Assembly (NCBI RefSeq): GCF_002848265.1
Contig: NZ_CP025422.1
Location: 2,448,727 to 2,512,726, forward strand
DNA: 64,000 bases
Origin: Zhihengliuella sp. ISTPL4
GTDB taxonomy: Bacteria; Actinomycetota; Actinomycetes; Actinomycetales; Microbacteriaceae
Direction: 5' to 3'
The stretch's first letter is position 1, and the number at the start of each line of letters is the position of its first letter. Position numbers and translations under genes: made by a program. Positions 31,309-39,696 of the stretch are shown here, piece after piece. The notes beneath the pieces were generated by a model. It made no database searches, was not told where the DNA came from, and saw nothing but the letters and a program-made list of their open reading frames with translations.

Positions 31309-32103
31309 ATGCGCATCGACCTCGCCGGGAAGACCGCCCTCGTCACGGGTTCCACCCAGGGCATCGGACTCGCCATCGCCACGACTCTGGCCGACGCGGG
31401 AGCACGAGTCGCGGTCAACGGCCGGAACCCCGAGACCGTGTCGTCGGTGATCGCGACCCTGCAGGAGGAGAATCCGGACCGGAACCTCGTCCCGGCGCCG
31501 GGCGACGTCACCACGGAGGACGGCGCCGCTGCGGTCCTCGCGGCCACCGGAGATGTGGACATCCTCGTCAACAACCTCGGCATCTTCGGGGCGACCCCGG
31601 CGCTCGACATCTCCGACGACGAGTGGCGCCGGTATTTCGACGTGAACGTGCTCGCCGCCGTCCGACTCATCCGCGCCACGCTGCCCGGCATGAAGGAGCG
31701 CGGCTGGGGTCGGGTGCTCGACATCGCCAGCGACTCCGCGGTCGTGATCCCCGCGGAGATGATCCACTACGGGATGTCGAAGACCGCGCTGCTCGCGGTG
31801 TCCCGGGGCTTCGCGAAGGAGGCGGCAGGCACCGGCGTGACGGTGAACTCGGTGCTCGCGGGCCCGACCCACACCGGCGGCGTGGAGGACTTCGTGTACT
31901 CGCTCGTGGATCCGCAGCTGCCGTGGGAGGAGGCACAGCGGGAGTTCATGCGCATCCACCGCCCCCAGTCGCTGCTGCAGCGGCTCATCGAGCCGGAGGA
32001 GATCGCGAACATGGTCGCGTACCTCGCGTCCCCGCTCGCCTCGGCGACGACGGGCGCCGCCGTCCGCGTCGACGGCGGGTACATCGACGCGATCGTCCCC
32101 TGA
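31309..32103 (+). CDS. SDR-family oxidoreductase
   Basis: The 264-residue classical SDR has TGSTQGIG at about 13-20, NNLG in place of NNAG, catalytic Ser in DIASDSAV, and HYGMSKTALL with Tyr and Lys, ending GAAVRVDGGYIDAIVP. GGAGGAG stands 6-7 bases before the ATG, and the long in-frame extension upstream is a shadow. It probably belongs with the ROK/Gfo-Idh group as another sugar oxidoreductase, although the repeat-filled gap leaves transcription linkage uncertain. A 59-bp element begins 3 bases after the stop. Confidence 0.88.
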   Translation: MRIDLAGKTALVTGSTQGIGLAIATTLADAGARVAVNGRNPETVSSVIATLQEENPDRNLVPAPGDVTTEDGAAAVLAATGDVDILVNNLGIFGATPALDISDDEWRRYFDVNVLAAVRLIRATLPGMKERGWGRVLDIASDSAVVIPAEMIHYGMSKTALLAVSRGFAKEAAGTGVTVNSVLAGPTHTGGVEDFVYSLVDPQLPWEEAQREFMRIHRPQSLLQRLIEPEEIANMVAYLASPLASATTGAAVRVDGGYIDAIVP

Positions 32104-32106
32104 CCC

Positions 32107-32165
32107 TTCGAATCGCGCACCTGGCGGCATCTCCGGCCGGAAGGGGGCCGTTCGGGCGATTCGAA
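32107..32165. repeat. 59-bp inverted-repeat element, copy 3
   Basis: The ends are TTCGAATCGC and GCGATTCGAA; the centre is TCCGGCCGGA. It begins 3 bases after the SDR stop. The corA leader transcript starts beyond it, so it separates two same-strand units. Confidence 0.75.
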
Positions 32166-32209
32166 ACAGGGGGGTAAGCTGGCCCCCGGAGAAGCACGGA
32201 AAGGTGGTG

Positions 32210-32278
32210 ATGGCGATGTCCGACGATAGTAACGACGCCGCCCTCGCTGCGTCGCGCCTCCCCGCACACACGCGTTGA
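32210..32278 (+). CDS. Putative 22-residue leader peptide upstream of corA
   Basis: ATG at 32210 opens a short frame, MAMSDDSNDAALAASRLPAH then TR and a stop at 32276-32278, preceded by GGAAAGGTGG. An inner ATG at 32216 is the alternative start. It ends 119 bases before corA in an otherwise unexplained 232-base leader. It may be a regulatory upstream ORF controlling the transporter in cis. No homologue is known to me, and it could be a chance frame. Confidence 0.45.
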   Translation: MAMSDDSNDAALAASRLPAHTR

Positions 32279-32397
32279 GCTCCCGCTCCGCGTCCGTGCC
32301 TCTCGCCTCGCAGTCATCGGCGGCGTCTCCCGCCCCCTGACGAACCCGCACGCCAGACCCGCTCGTCTGCGTGCGCCTGCGAGAACGGAGCCGCATC

Positions 32398-33399
32398 ATG
32401 GCGCTCATCGACAACGGCGTGTACGTCCACGGACGTCGCGTGGAGACCCCGAAGAACCTGGACGAGACCTACCGGATGCTGGATGCCGCCGGCGGGATCG
32501 CGTGGATCGGTCTGTATCGGCCGAGTCCCGAGGAGGTCGCGTCCGTCGCCCGGGAGTTCGACCTGCATCCCCTCGCCGTCGAAGACGCGCTCTCCGGGCA
32601 TCAGCGCTCGAAGGTGGAGCGCTACGGCGACACCCTCTTCGCCGTGCTGCGTCCCGCGCGGTACCGCGACAAGGAGGAGTCGATCGAATTCGGTGAGCTG
32701 CACCTGTTCATCGGCCCCGACTTCGTGGTGACGATCCGCCACGCGGAGTCGCCGAACCTCGCCGCGGTCCGCCGCCGGATGGAGGCGAACCCGGAGCTGC
32801 TCGCGATGGGTCCGGAGGCGGTCTTCTACGCGATCCTCGACGAGGTCGTGGACGAGTACGAGCCCGTCGTCGCGGGCCTGGAGAACGACATCGACGAGAT
32901 CGAGGACCAGCTCTTCGGCGACAGCGACGACGACGCCCTCTCCCGCCGCATCTACGAGCTCTCCCGCGAGGTGATCAACTTCCAGCGTGCCGTGCACCCC
33001 TTGAGCGGCATGCTGGAGTGGCTGCGTCGCGGGTCGGAGAAGTACCGCATCGACGAGGAGTTGCAGCGCTCCCTCCGCGACGTGCTCGACCACACGATCC
33101 GCGTGAACGAGCGCGTCGACTCGTTCCGCGCGATCCTGGAGAACGCCCTCACGGTGCAGTCGGCGCTCGTCGCCCGGCGTCATTCGGAAGCCGGGCTCGC
33201 GCAGAACGACGAGATCAAGAAGATCTCCTCGTGGGCGGCCATCATCTTCGCGCCTACCCTCGTCGGCACCGTCTACGGCATGAACTTCGACGTGATGCCG
33301 GAGCTGCACTGGGCGTTCGGCTACCCGATGGCGATCGGGGCGATGGCGGCGTTCGCGGTCGGACTCTACGGCGTCTTCAAGTACAAGAAGTGGCTCTGA
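32398..33399 (+). CDS. corA: CorA-family magnesium/cobalt transport protein
   Basis: The 333-residue product ends with two membrane helices: the first carries the signature YGMNFDVMPEL (about 297-307), the selectivity loop of CorA channels, and the last is GAMAAFAVGLYGVFKYKKWL. The long acidic/helical cytoplasmic funnel (about 1-270) is typical. The family forms pentameric Mg2+ channels gated by intracellular Mg2+. The start at 32398 follows GAACGGAG. The unusually long leader with a possible short ORF suggests post-transcriptional control. Downstream genes are separated by over 70 bases. Confidence 0.93.
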   Translation: MALIDNGVYVHGRRVETPKNLDETYRMLDAAGGIAWIGLYRPSPEEVASVAREFDLHPLAVEDALSGHQRSKVERYGDTLFAVLRPARYRDKEESIEFGELHLFIGPDFVVTIRHAESPNLAAVRRRMEANPELLAMGPEAVFYAILDEVVDEYEPVVAGLENDIDEIEDQLFGDSDDDALSRRIYELSREVINFQRAVHPLSGMLEWLRRGSEKYRIDEELQRSLRDVLDHTIRVNERVDSFRAILENALTVQSALVARRHSEAGLAQNDEIKKISSWAAIIFAPTLVGTVYGMNFDVMPELHWAFGYPMAIGAMAAFAVGLYGVFKYKKWL

Positions 33400-33471
33400 C
33401 ACACCGGCCGGCAAACACACGTCCTCGATAGACCCAGCGACGTCAGGGGAGAGATGCGGGAGACTGGAGAC

Positions 33472-33996
33472 ATGATCGCAACCCTGCTGTCCCGCATCGT
33501 CGAGAGTGGCCTCCTCGAAGACCCCGTCGCCGAGAACGGCCTCGTGTACGGGCGCGCGAGCCTGGAGGCGGCCGGCACCGTCGTGAACGTGAACGTCGAC
33601 CCCGAGGTGGAGGAGGACGAGGACGAAGAGGACGGGGATCCGGACGCTCTCGTCGCGGCTGTCGCGCGGGTCTTGTCGATGAGCGAGAAGCGCTGGCGGG
33701 CGATCGTCGAGGAGGTCGCGGTCGACATCGAGGATGCGGTCGATGAGGAGCCGGTGGCAGAGCAGACCGACCTGCGCGACGACCTGGAGGCCACCTCGGT
33801 GGTCGTCTTCGCGGATGCCGTCCTCCTTGCCTTCGTGGCCCCGAAACAGTTCCCGGAGTCGCGGATCCTCGTGCAGCTCGACGAGACGCTCGAAGTGGAA
33901 GGCATCGAGGTCCGCGAGCCCGACGGGACCGAAGTCATCGACGTCGACACGCTCGACGAGCTCCTCGATCTGATCAGCCGCCGGGACCGGGACTGA
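33472..33996 (+). CDS. Hypothetical acidic protein
   Basis: I do not recognise this family. The 174-residue product is strongly acidic, with an Asp/Glu-rich run at about 44-58 (EVEEDEDEEDGDPD) and a C-terminal half of alternating strands and acidic loops (VFADAVLLAFVAPKQFPES, ILVQLDETLEVEGIEV). It has no signal or membrane segment, so it is probably cytosolic. An upstream ATG at 33454 is possible; 33472 has a GGAG-containing leader. The position 73 bases after corA makes metal binding an appealing guess but nothing more. Confidence 0.65.
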   Translation: MIATLLSRIVESGLLEDPVAENGLVYGRASLEAAGTVVNVNVDPEVEEDEDEEDGDPDALVAAVARVLSMSEKRWRAIVEEVAVDIEDAVDEEPVAEQTDLRDDLEATSVVVFADAVLLAFVAPKQFPESRILVQLDETLEVEGIEVREPDGTEVIDVDTLDELLDLISRRDRD

Positions 33997-34059
33997 CACC
34001 ACCGCACGCACACACCGCGCGTCGACCACCGTGCGGGCACGACGGATAAGCTCTGAGGC

Positions 34060-34797
34060 GTGCCGATCGCCCCCTCCGCCTCCCCCGCCACCGCCGCCGA
34101 CGACCTGCGCCGCCTCGCCGCCGCGCTCCGCGACCCCGCACCGCTGAACTGGGTCATCACCGGCGACTCGATCACCCACGGCCTGGTGCACACCCAGGGC
34201 GGGCGCAGCTATCAGGAGCACCTCCACGAGTTGATCAGGGGCGAGCTCGAGCGCGTCAGGGACATCGTGCTGAACACCGCGATCAGCGGCAACCGGATCG
34301 TCGACATCCTCGACGACTGGGAGCGTCGGGTGGCCGGCTGGCAGCCGGACGTGGTCACCCTCATGGTCGGCACCAACGACGCCTCGGACGGCGGGCCGCG
34401 CCCGGTGATCTCGCCGGATGACTACGCCGCCTCCCTGCACGACTTCGTGCGCCGGGTGCGCGGGCTCGGCGCCATCCCGGTGTTGCAGACGCCGCCCGTC
34501 ATCGACGTCCGCAATGCCCCGGAGCGGGCGAGGATCGCCGACTTCGCCGACGCGGTCCGTCGGGTCGCGGTCGCGGAGGATGTGATCCTCGTCGACCAGT
34601 ACGCGCACTTCGTGGAGCTGGGGAACGGCGGGATGGCCTGGGGGCTCATGAACGACCCCTTCCATCCCGGTGCCGCCGGCCACGCCGCTCTGGCCTTGGA
34701 GCTCGCCCGTGTCCTCGGCATCACTCCGGAGGGCCCGCGTGCGCGCACGGTCGGGCTCCTCGACGGCATGGTCGGCACAGCCCGCCTCTTCGGCTGA
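34060..34797 (+). CDS. SGNH/GDSL-family hydrolase
   Basis: The 245-residue serine hydrolase has block I VITGDSITHG (about 32-41) with the nucleophile Ser, an Asn in NTAISGNRIVD, block III VGTNDASDG, and block V DPFHPGAAGH with the catalytic Asp-x-x-His. It would deacylate a carbohydrate, lipid or other ester. No signal peptide is present, so it acts in the cytosol. It starts with GTG at 34060. The downstream 97 bases to the peptidase gene carry imperfect inverted repeats around GGGTGACC. Confidence 0.86.
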   Translation: MPIAPSASPATAADDLRRLAAALRDPAPLNWVITGDSITHGLVHTQGGRSYQEHLHELIRGELERVRDIVLNTAISGNRIVDILDDWERRVAGWQPDVVTLMVGTNDASDGGPRPVISPDDYAASLHDFVRRVRGLGAIPVLQTPPVIDVRNAPERARIADFADAVRRVAVAEDVILVDQYAHFVELGNGGMAWGLMNDPFHPGAAGHAALALELARVLGITPEGPRARTVGLLDGMVGTARLFG

Positions 34798-34894
34798 GCG
34801 ACCGGGATTCACCCTCCCCGGGTGACCGCTCTGGACGGCGGTGACACCCCAGCGCTAGGTTGAGCGCATTCACACTCGACAGTGAGGTGGGGGC

Positions 34895-35635
34895 ATGTCG
34901 CACGTCGTCGCAACCGGGGCCGGCAAGGCCATGATGGAACGTCGGAACGATCCGACGCACGAGTACATCCTGAAGCTCACCGGCAAGGAGCGACCACGGG
35001 TCCTGTTCGTCGGCACCGCGACCGGCGACGACGCCGCCTACATCGTGAGCTTCTACTCGACGTATGACGCGGACCGCTGCGCGCCGCACCACCTGCCGCT
35101 CTTCCATCGGGCGGTCGACGACCTGGCCGGGTTCGTGAAGGGCTTCGACGTCATCCACGTCGGCGGCGGCAACACCGCGAACATGCTCGACGTCTGGAAG
35201 CGCCAGGGCCTCGACGAGATCATGCGCGAGATGTGGGAGGACCCCGACTCGAACGTCGTCTTCACCGGAGGCAGCGCGGGCGGCATCTGCTGGTTCGAGG
35301 GTGGCACCACCGACAGCTACGGCCCCACCCTGCAGGTGCTCCCGGAAGGCCTCGGCTTCTTGCACGGCAGCTTCTGCCCGCACTACGACGCCGAGGACCA
35401 GCGGCGGCCGCTCTTCCATGCCTCGCTCCTCAGCGGCGAGCTCTCGACCGGCTACGCGGTGGGCAACCTCCAGTCGCTGCACTTCGAGAACAGCGAGTTC
35501 GTCACGGCGATCAGTCCGGTCGATGACCCGCTGGCGCTCCGGGTGGAAGCGGTCGACGGGACCATCGTCGAGACCGAGCTGCCGGTCCAGGTCCTCACCG
35601 GATCCGCGCCGGTCGTGAAGGGGCCGTCGTCGTGA
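34895..35635 (+). CDS. Peptidase S51 family (peptidase E / alpha-aspartyl dipeptidase-like)
   Basis: The 246-residue product has the S51 fold. GGGNTANMLDVWK (about 89-101) and the nucleophile elbow FTGGSAGGICWF (about 124-135, Ser128) are clear; HGSFCPHYD supplies a His. Peptidase E cleaves Asp-X dipeptides to aspartate, and cyanophycinase is a relative. The overlap (GTGA) with a Dcu-type dicarboxylate transporter makes Asp-dipeptide use plausible. The ATG follows AGGTGGGGGC. The cyanophycinase alternative is less likely because no cyanophycin synthetase is in the window. Confidence 0.86.
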   Translation: MSHVVATGAGKAMMERRNDPTHEYILKLTGKERPRVLFVGTATGDDAAYIVSFYSTYDADRCAPHHLPLFHRAVDDLAGFVKGFDVIHVGGGNTANMLDVWKRQGLDEIMREMWEDPDSNVVFTGGSAGGICWFEGGTTDSYGPTLQVLPEGLGFLHGSFCPHYDAEDQRRPLFHASLLSGELSTGYAVGNLQSLHFENSEFVTAISPVDDPLALRVEAVDGTIVETELPVQVLTGSAPVVKGPSS

Positions 35636-36987
35636 ACGACAGCGTCTGGATCCTCGTCGCCGAGCTCATCGTCGTCGTCCTGGCGATCTTCATGGGCACC
35701 CGCACGAGCGGGATCGGCCTGGGCGTGTGGGGTCTCGTCGGCGTCGCGGTGCTCGTGTTCGTGTTCGGGGAGGCCCCGGGCAACGCCCCCGTCGACGCGG
35801 TGTTCATCGTCATCACGGTGATCACCGCGGCCTCGACCATGCAGGCCGCCGGCGGCATCGACTGGATGGTGTCGGTGGCCGCGAAGGTCATCCGCAAACG
35901 CCCGAAGTCCGTCGTCTTCCTCGCACCGGCGATGTCGTTCCTCTTCACGGTCGGCGCGGGAACCGGCAACATCTTCTACCCGCTGCTGCCCGTGATCTAC
36001 GACGTCTCCTACCAGCAGAAGATCCGGCCGGAGCGGGCGCTGTCGGTCTCGGCCGTCGCCTCCCAGGTCGGCATCCTGTGCTCCCCGGTCTCCGCCGCCA
36101 CGGCATCGATGGTCGTGCTGCTCGCACCGCAGGGCGTCGATCTCGGCGGTCTCCTCCTCATCATGTGGCCGGCCTCCATCGCGGGCCTCCTCGTCGCCGC
36201 CCTGGTCATGATGCGCCACGGCAAGGACCTCGACGACGACCCGGAGTATCGGAAGCGCTTGGCGGACGGGCAGATCAAGCCGCCCGTGGCCGACGCGCAC
36301 GAGAGCAAACTCCCGTCGACCGCTGTGCTCTCCGCCTCGCTGTTCCTCGCGGGTGTCGCGGTGATCGTGTTCTTCGGCCTGTTCGAGAACCTGCGTCCGG
36401 TCATCGGGACCGACGACAACGGGGACCCCGTGCGCCTGAGCGTCACCGTGATCATCGAGGTCACGATGGGCATCATCGCGGCGCTGATCTTCGTGTTCTG
36501 CAAGGTGAAGGCCGCCGACGTGCCGAAGCAGCCGACGTTCCCCGCCGGCATCGTCGGCGCCATCGCGCTGTTCGGCATCGCCTGGCTCGCCAACACGTTC
36601 GTCGCCGCCAACCAGACCCTCATCGTCGACGGGCTGGGCGCGGTGGTCTCCGGGTCGTCGGCCTTCCTCGGCGCTCTTCTCTTCGCACTGGCGCTGTTCG
36701 CCGTCGCCATGCTCACGACCAGCCAATCGAGCGCCACGAATGCGATCGTCCCGATCGGCATCACGATCGGCCTGCCCGCCTCGCTGCTGGTCGGACTCTG
36801 GCCGGCGGCGATGGGCATCTACACGCTGCCCGCCAACGGCAGCCAGGTGGCCACGGTCGCGTTCGACCAGACCGGCACGACGAAGATGGGCAAGTTCGTC
36901 TTCGACCACTCCTTCCAGCTGCCGAACCTCGTCTACGTCGGCACGGCCATCGTCGTCGGAGTGGCGCTGTCGTTCCTGTTCTCGTGA
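35632..36987 (+). CDS. Anaerobic C4-dicarboxylate transporter, DcuA/DcuB family
   Basis: The 451-residue membrane protein has about 12 hydrophobic segments and matches the usual Dcu size. It starts WILVAELIVVVLAIFMGTR and contains FTVGAGTGNIFYPLLPVIYDVSY near residues 106-128, a conserved Dcu region. Dcu carriers exchange or import aspartate, fumarate, malate and succinate. Its start overlaps the peptidase stop and its stop lies 1 base before the ThrE-like gene, so three amino-acid-handling proteins are made together. Uptake of aspartate or C4 acids in an aerobic actinobacterium is the likely use (inference). Confidence 0.88.
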   Translation: MNDSVWILVAELIVVVLAIFMGTRTSGIGLGVWGLVGVAVLVFVFGEAPGNAPVDAVFIVITVITAASTMQAAGGIDWMVSVAAKVIRKRPKSVVFLAPAMSFLFTVGAGTGNIFYPLLPVIYDVSYQQKIRPERALSVSAVASQVGILCSPVSAATASMVVLLAPQGVDLGGLLLIMWPASIAGLLVAALVMMRHGKDLDDDPEYRKRLADGQIKPPVADAHESKLPSTAVLSASLFLAGVAVIVFFGLFENLRPVIGTDDNGDPVRLSVTVIIEVTMGIIAALIFVFCKVKAADVPKQPTFPAGIVGAIALFGIAWLANTFVAANQTLIVDGLGAVVSGSSAFLGALLFALALFAVAMLTTSQSSATNAIVPIGITIGLPASLLVGLWPAAMGIYTLPANGSQVATVAFDQTGTTKMGKFVFDHSFQLPNLVYVGTAIVVGVALSFLFS

Positions 36988-36988
36988 T

Positions 36989-38311
36989 ATGACCGACGTC
37001 GTCGACCGGTCGGCGCTGCGCCAGTTCCTCCTGGGGCTGGCGCAGGGCATGAACGCCTCGGCGGAGTCGGTCGACCGCATCCGCGACACCATCGCCGAGG
37101 TCGCCACGGCGTCCGGCGGGGACGACACCGACTTCGTCGTCCTCCCGACGATCATCATCGTGGAGACGGGGGACGCGGAGGAGGAGCGGGTCGCCATCCG
37201 GTCCGCCACGAACGCCTCGTTCCGCTTCGACCAGATCGCCGCGCTGTACGACCTGATCGCGCAGGCCAGAACCGGCGCGGTCGCTCCCTTGGACGGTATC
37301 CGACGGCTCAACGAGATCGGCGCGATGCGTCCGCGGCTCGGCTGGTTCACCCGGACACTCGGGCACGCCATCCTCACGACGGGTCTCGCGCTCCTCCTCG
37401 CGCCCACCTGGCAGGGGGCGCTCGTCGCCTTCGTCCTCGGGTTCGGTATCGGCCTGCTGAAGCTGATCCGTTCGCCCACACTGCAGCTCATCATGCCCAT
37501 CGCCGCCGCCTTCGTCTGCGCAGCGGCCGTGTTCCTCCTCGCGGAGGTCATCGAGATCGGCGACCCGATCCGTCTGCTCATCGCGCCCCTCGTCACGTTC
37601 CTCCCCGGCGGCGTGCTCACCACGGCGACCGTCGAGCTGGCGGCCGGACAGATGATCTCCGGCGCCTCTCGGCTCATCTACGGGTTCGTGCAGCTCGCGC
37701 TCCTCGCGTTCGGCATCCTCGCCGCGGGCGCGGTGGTCGGAGTGTCCTCCGCCTCGTACGAGCCGCTCGACGTGTCCTCTTTCCTGCCCTGGTGGGTGCC
37801 TCTGCTCGGCATCCTCGTGTTCGCGCTCGGCAATTACCTGCACTTCTCGGCGCCCCCGTCGACCTTCGGATGGGTGCTGCTCGCGCTGGTCGTCGCGTAC
37901 GTCGGCCAGTGGGCGGGGACGGAGTTCATCGATCCGGCGGTGGGCGGCTTCATCGGCGCGGTCGCCGTCACCCCCGTCGTGTTCTGGATCGCCGGACTCC
38001 GCCACGGAGCGCCCTCGCAGCTCACGTTCCTCCCGGCCTTCTGGCTGCTGGTGCCGGGAGCGGCCGGCCTGGTCGGGCTCACCGAGGCGTTCGCGACCGA
38101 CAACGGCCTCGCCGACTTCACCGCCGCCCTGGTCTCGGTGATGTCGATCGCCCTCGGAGTGCTCATCGGCACAGCGCTCTACCGCGTCGTGCACCACGGC
38201 GCGGCGGAGTTCGTCCAGTTCGCCGTCGCCCCGCCGCGCGCGGAGGATGAGGAGCCGCCGCCGACTCTCTGGCACCGCCTGGCCGCTCCGCTGCGCCGCC
38301 TGCGTCGCTAG
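36989..38311 (+). CDS. Threonine/serine exporter ThrE family protein
   Basis: The 440-residue protein has an N-terminal cytoplasmic hydrolase-like domain (about 1-115: FLLGLAQGMNASAESVDRI, FVVLPTIIIVE) and about 10 C-terminal membrane helices with FLPGGVLTTATVELAAGQMISG near residues 205-226, a conserved ThrE feature. It belongs to the ThrE family of proton-driven threonine/serine exporters known from Corynebacterium. Start 36989 is one base after the Dcu stop. The stop overlaps the convergent RelE-like remnant. With peptidase E and Dcu it suggests management of Asp-family amino acids released from peptides. Confidence 0.88.
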   Translation: MTDVVDRSALRQFLLGLAQGMNASAESVDRIRDTIAEVATASGGDDTDFVVLPTIIIVETGDAEEERVAIRSATNASFRFDQIAALYDLIAQARTGAVAPLDGIRRLNEIGAMRPRLGWFTRTLGHAILTTGLALLLAPTWQGALVAFVLGFGIGLLKLIRSPTLQLIMPIAAAFVCAAAVFLLAEVIEIGDPIRLLIAPLVTFLPGGVLTTATVELAAGQMISGASRLIYGFVQLALLAFGILAAGAVVGVSSASYEPLDVSSFLPWWVPLLGILVFALGNYLHFSAPPSTFGWVLLALVVAYVGQWAGTEFIDPAVGGFIGAVAVTPVVFWIAGLRHGAPSQLTFLPAFWLLVPGAAGLVGLTEAFATDNGLADFTAALVSVMSIALGVLIGTALYRVVHHGAAEFVQFAVAPPRAEDEEPPPTLWHRLAAPLRRLRR

Positions 38312-38529
38312 CGATAGACCTCGCGACCGTGGCCGGCGTGCACGACGACGACCGTCAGGATCCCGTCCTCGATCCGGTAGAGCACCCGGTAGTCGTCCGT
38401 CCGCACCCGCCACTCCGGTCGGCCGGTGAGCTTGCGTGCCGCGGGGGGCCGTGGGTCTTCGGAGAGGAGCTCGATGACGGCCTCGATACGTCGCCTCGCC
38501 TCGGGAGGGAGCTTGCGGATCGCCCGCAC
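38308..38529 (-). pseudogene. RelE/ParE-family toxin lacking a normal N-terminus and an antitoxin
   Basis: The readable frame gives 73 residues beginning at a GTG: RAIRKLPPEARRRIEAVIE, then RPEWRVRTDDYRVLYRI and VVVVHAGHGREVY, the RelE core with its C-terminal catalytic/ribosome-facing strand. In-frame sequence upstream (FRVQVLPVAV) looks like the missing first beta strand but offers no ATG, GTG or TTG. Only 91 bases separate it from the DUF305 gene, leaving no space for an antitoxin. It may be a decayed type II toxin, or start at an unusual codon (CTG). It overlaps the ThrE end by 4 bases in convergent orientation. Confidence 0.6.
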
Positions 38530-38580
38530 GGCGACAGGCAGGACCTGGACGCGGAAAGGACCGGTTGCGGGGGCGCGACA

Positions 38581-38610
38581 GGCCCCGCGCCGCCGAGGCG
38601 ACGCGGGGCC
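38581..38610 (-). terminator. Hairpin terminator after the DUF305 gene
   Basis: GGCCCCGCG pairs with CGCGGGGCC, with an inner CGCC/GGCG stem and a GA loop. It lies 10 bases downstream of the DUF305 stop on the minus strand and just upstream of the truncated RelE frame, suggesting that frame is not served by the DUF305 promoter. Confidence 0.65.
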
Positions 38611-38620
38611 CGATGCCGGA

Positions 38621-39214
38621 TCAGAGTGTGGCGAGGATCTCCTTCATCTCCGTGATCTCGGCGGTCTGCGCATCGACGATGTCCTGCGCGAGGGCGACCG
38701 CGTCGGCGTTCTCGCCGTCCGCCACCTCGGCCTCGGCCATCTCGACCGCGCCCTCGTGGTGCACGATCATCTGCTCCAGGAACAGTCGGGACGCTTCCGG
38801 GCCGGCTGCGGCTTCGAGGGCGGCGAGGTCGTCGTCGCCCATCATGCCGTCGCCGTGGTCCATCTCGGCGGGATCCCCCGCCTCGGCGCCCCAGTCGTCG
38901 AGCCAGCCCTGCAGCTGCTCGATCTCCGGGCCCTGCGCGGCCTTGATGCGTTCAGCGAGGTCGGCCACCCGCGGATCGATGTCGTCCTTCGCGAGCACGA
39001 TGTCGGACATCTCGACGGCCTGCTCATGATGCACGATCATCATCGACGCGAACATCGCGTCGGCCTCGTTCGCGCCCGTCAGCGGCGCGTCCGAGGCGGA
39101 GTGATCCATGCCGGAGTGATCCGCCGGTCCCGACGGCGCGGCGGAGGCGCATCCCGCGAGGACAAGGGATCCGGCCAGCACCAGGGCGGCGGCTGTGGTG
39201 GTTCGATTCTTCAT
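38621..39214 (-). CDS. DUF305 lipoprotein
   Basis: The 197-residue product has a lipoprotein signal (LVLAGCAS, Cys22) and two copies of the His-rich DUF305 helix: MMIVHHEQAVEMSD (about 58-71) and QMIVHHEGAVEMAE (about 148-161), plus a Met/His/Asp-rich linker (MDHGDGMMGDDD). DUF305 proteins are ferritin-like four-helix domains often tied to copper resistance in the cell envelope, such as CopM in cyanobacteria. A CsoR-like site stands upstream of the next gene, 70 bases away, which probably shares its transcript. Copper or another soft metal as ligand is therefore the leading idea. Confidence 0.9.
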   Translation of the reverse strand: MKNRTTTAAALVLAGSLVLAGCASAAPSGPADHSGMDHSASDAPLTGANEADAMFASMMIVHHEQAVEMSDIVLAKDDIDPRVADLAERIKAAQGPEIEQLQGWLDDWGAEAGDPAEMDHGDGMMGDDDLAALEAAAGPEASRLFLEQMIVHHEGAVEMAEAEVADGENADAVALAQDIVDAQTAEITEMKEILATL

Positions 39215-39284
39215 TGCTCTCTCTTCTCTGTCTGTCGGAAGGGCGTCCGCGGTCGCGTCGCCCGAGCGCGCACGGCGGCGCCGA

Positions 39285-39686
39285 TCAGGTCCGACTGATG
39301 CAGAGGACGTGGAGAGAGGGAGGACGGAGCGGTCCGGCGGAAGCGTCGACGGGGGAGCGCAGAGCACGCAGCAGCGGACCCGTGCCGATCAGGCGGGGCG
39401 GGCGCAGCAGGAGGAGCAGCCCGCCGAGCAGGGCGAGGACGCAGGCTGCTCCACCATCGCCCGCGGGGTCGCCGGGGACGACCGCCGTGTCCGCCGCATC
39501 GGACGCGGACGCGGGCGAGTCCGAGGCGGAGGTGTGCGCGAGGGCCGGCGCGGAGTGCCCGGCCAACGTATGCCCCCCGGGTGTGCCGTGCGTGTCGAGC
39601 GCATGCATGCCGAGGAGACCGAGCACGACGCCGGTCACGAGGACGACGGCGAGCAGCGCTCCCCGGAGCACGCGACGACCGACCAT
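39285..39686 (-). CDS. DUF6153-like small membrane protein
   Basis: The 133-residue product has an N-terminal membrane helix (LRGALLAVVLVTGVVLGLLGMHALD), a His/Ser/Ala-rich exported stretch (HGTPGGHTLAGHSAPALAHT), one Cys in a second helix (AACVLALLGGLLLLL) and a basic tail ending CISRT. This layout resembles DUF6153 proteins found beside DUF305 in actinobacteria; I am fairly, not fully, sure of that name. The His and Cys residues suit metal binding. A CsoR-like operator lies 11-31 bases before the ATG. Confidence 0.65.
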   Translation of the reverse strand: MVGRRVLRGALLAVVLVTGVVLGLLGMHALDTHGTPGGHTLAGHSAPALAHTSASDSPASASDAADTAVVPGDPAGDGGAACVLALLGGLLLLLRPPRLIGTGPLLRALRSPVDASAGPLRPPSLHVLCISRT

Positions 39687-39696
39687 CCTTCCACCT

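Noticed and set aside
32466..34059. Large minus-strand open frame across corA and the acidic hypothetical gene
   Set aside because: It is antisense to corA, whose YGMNF motif and helices are unmistakable, and gives no recognisable domain.
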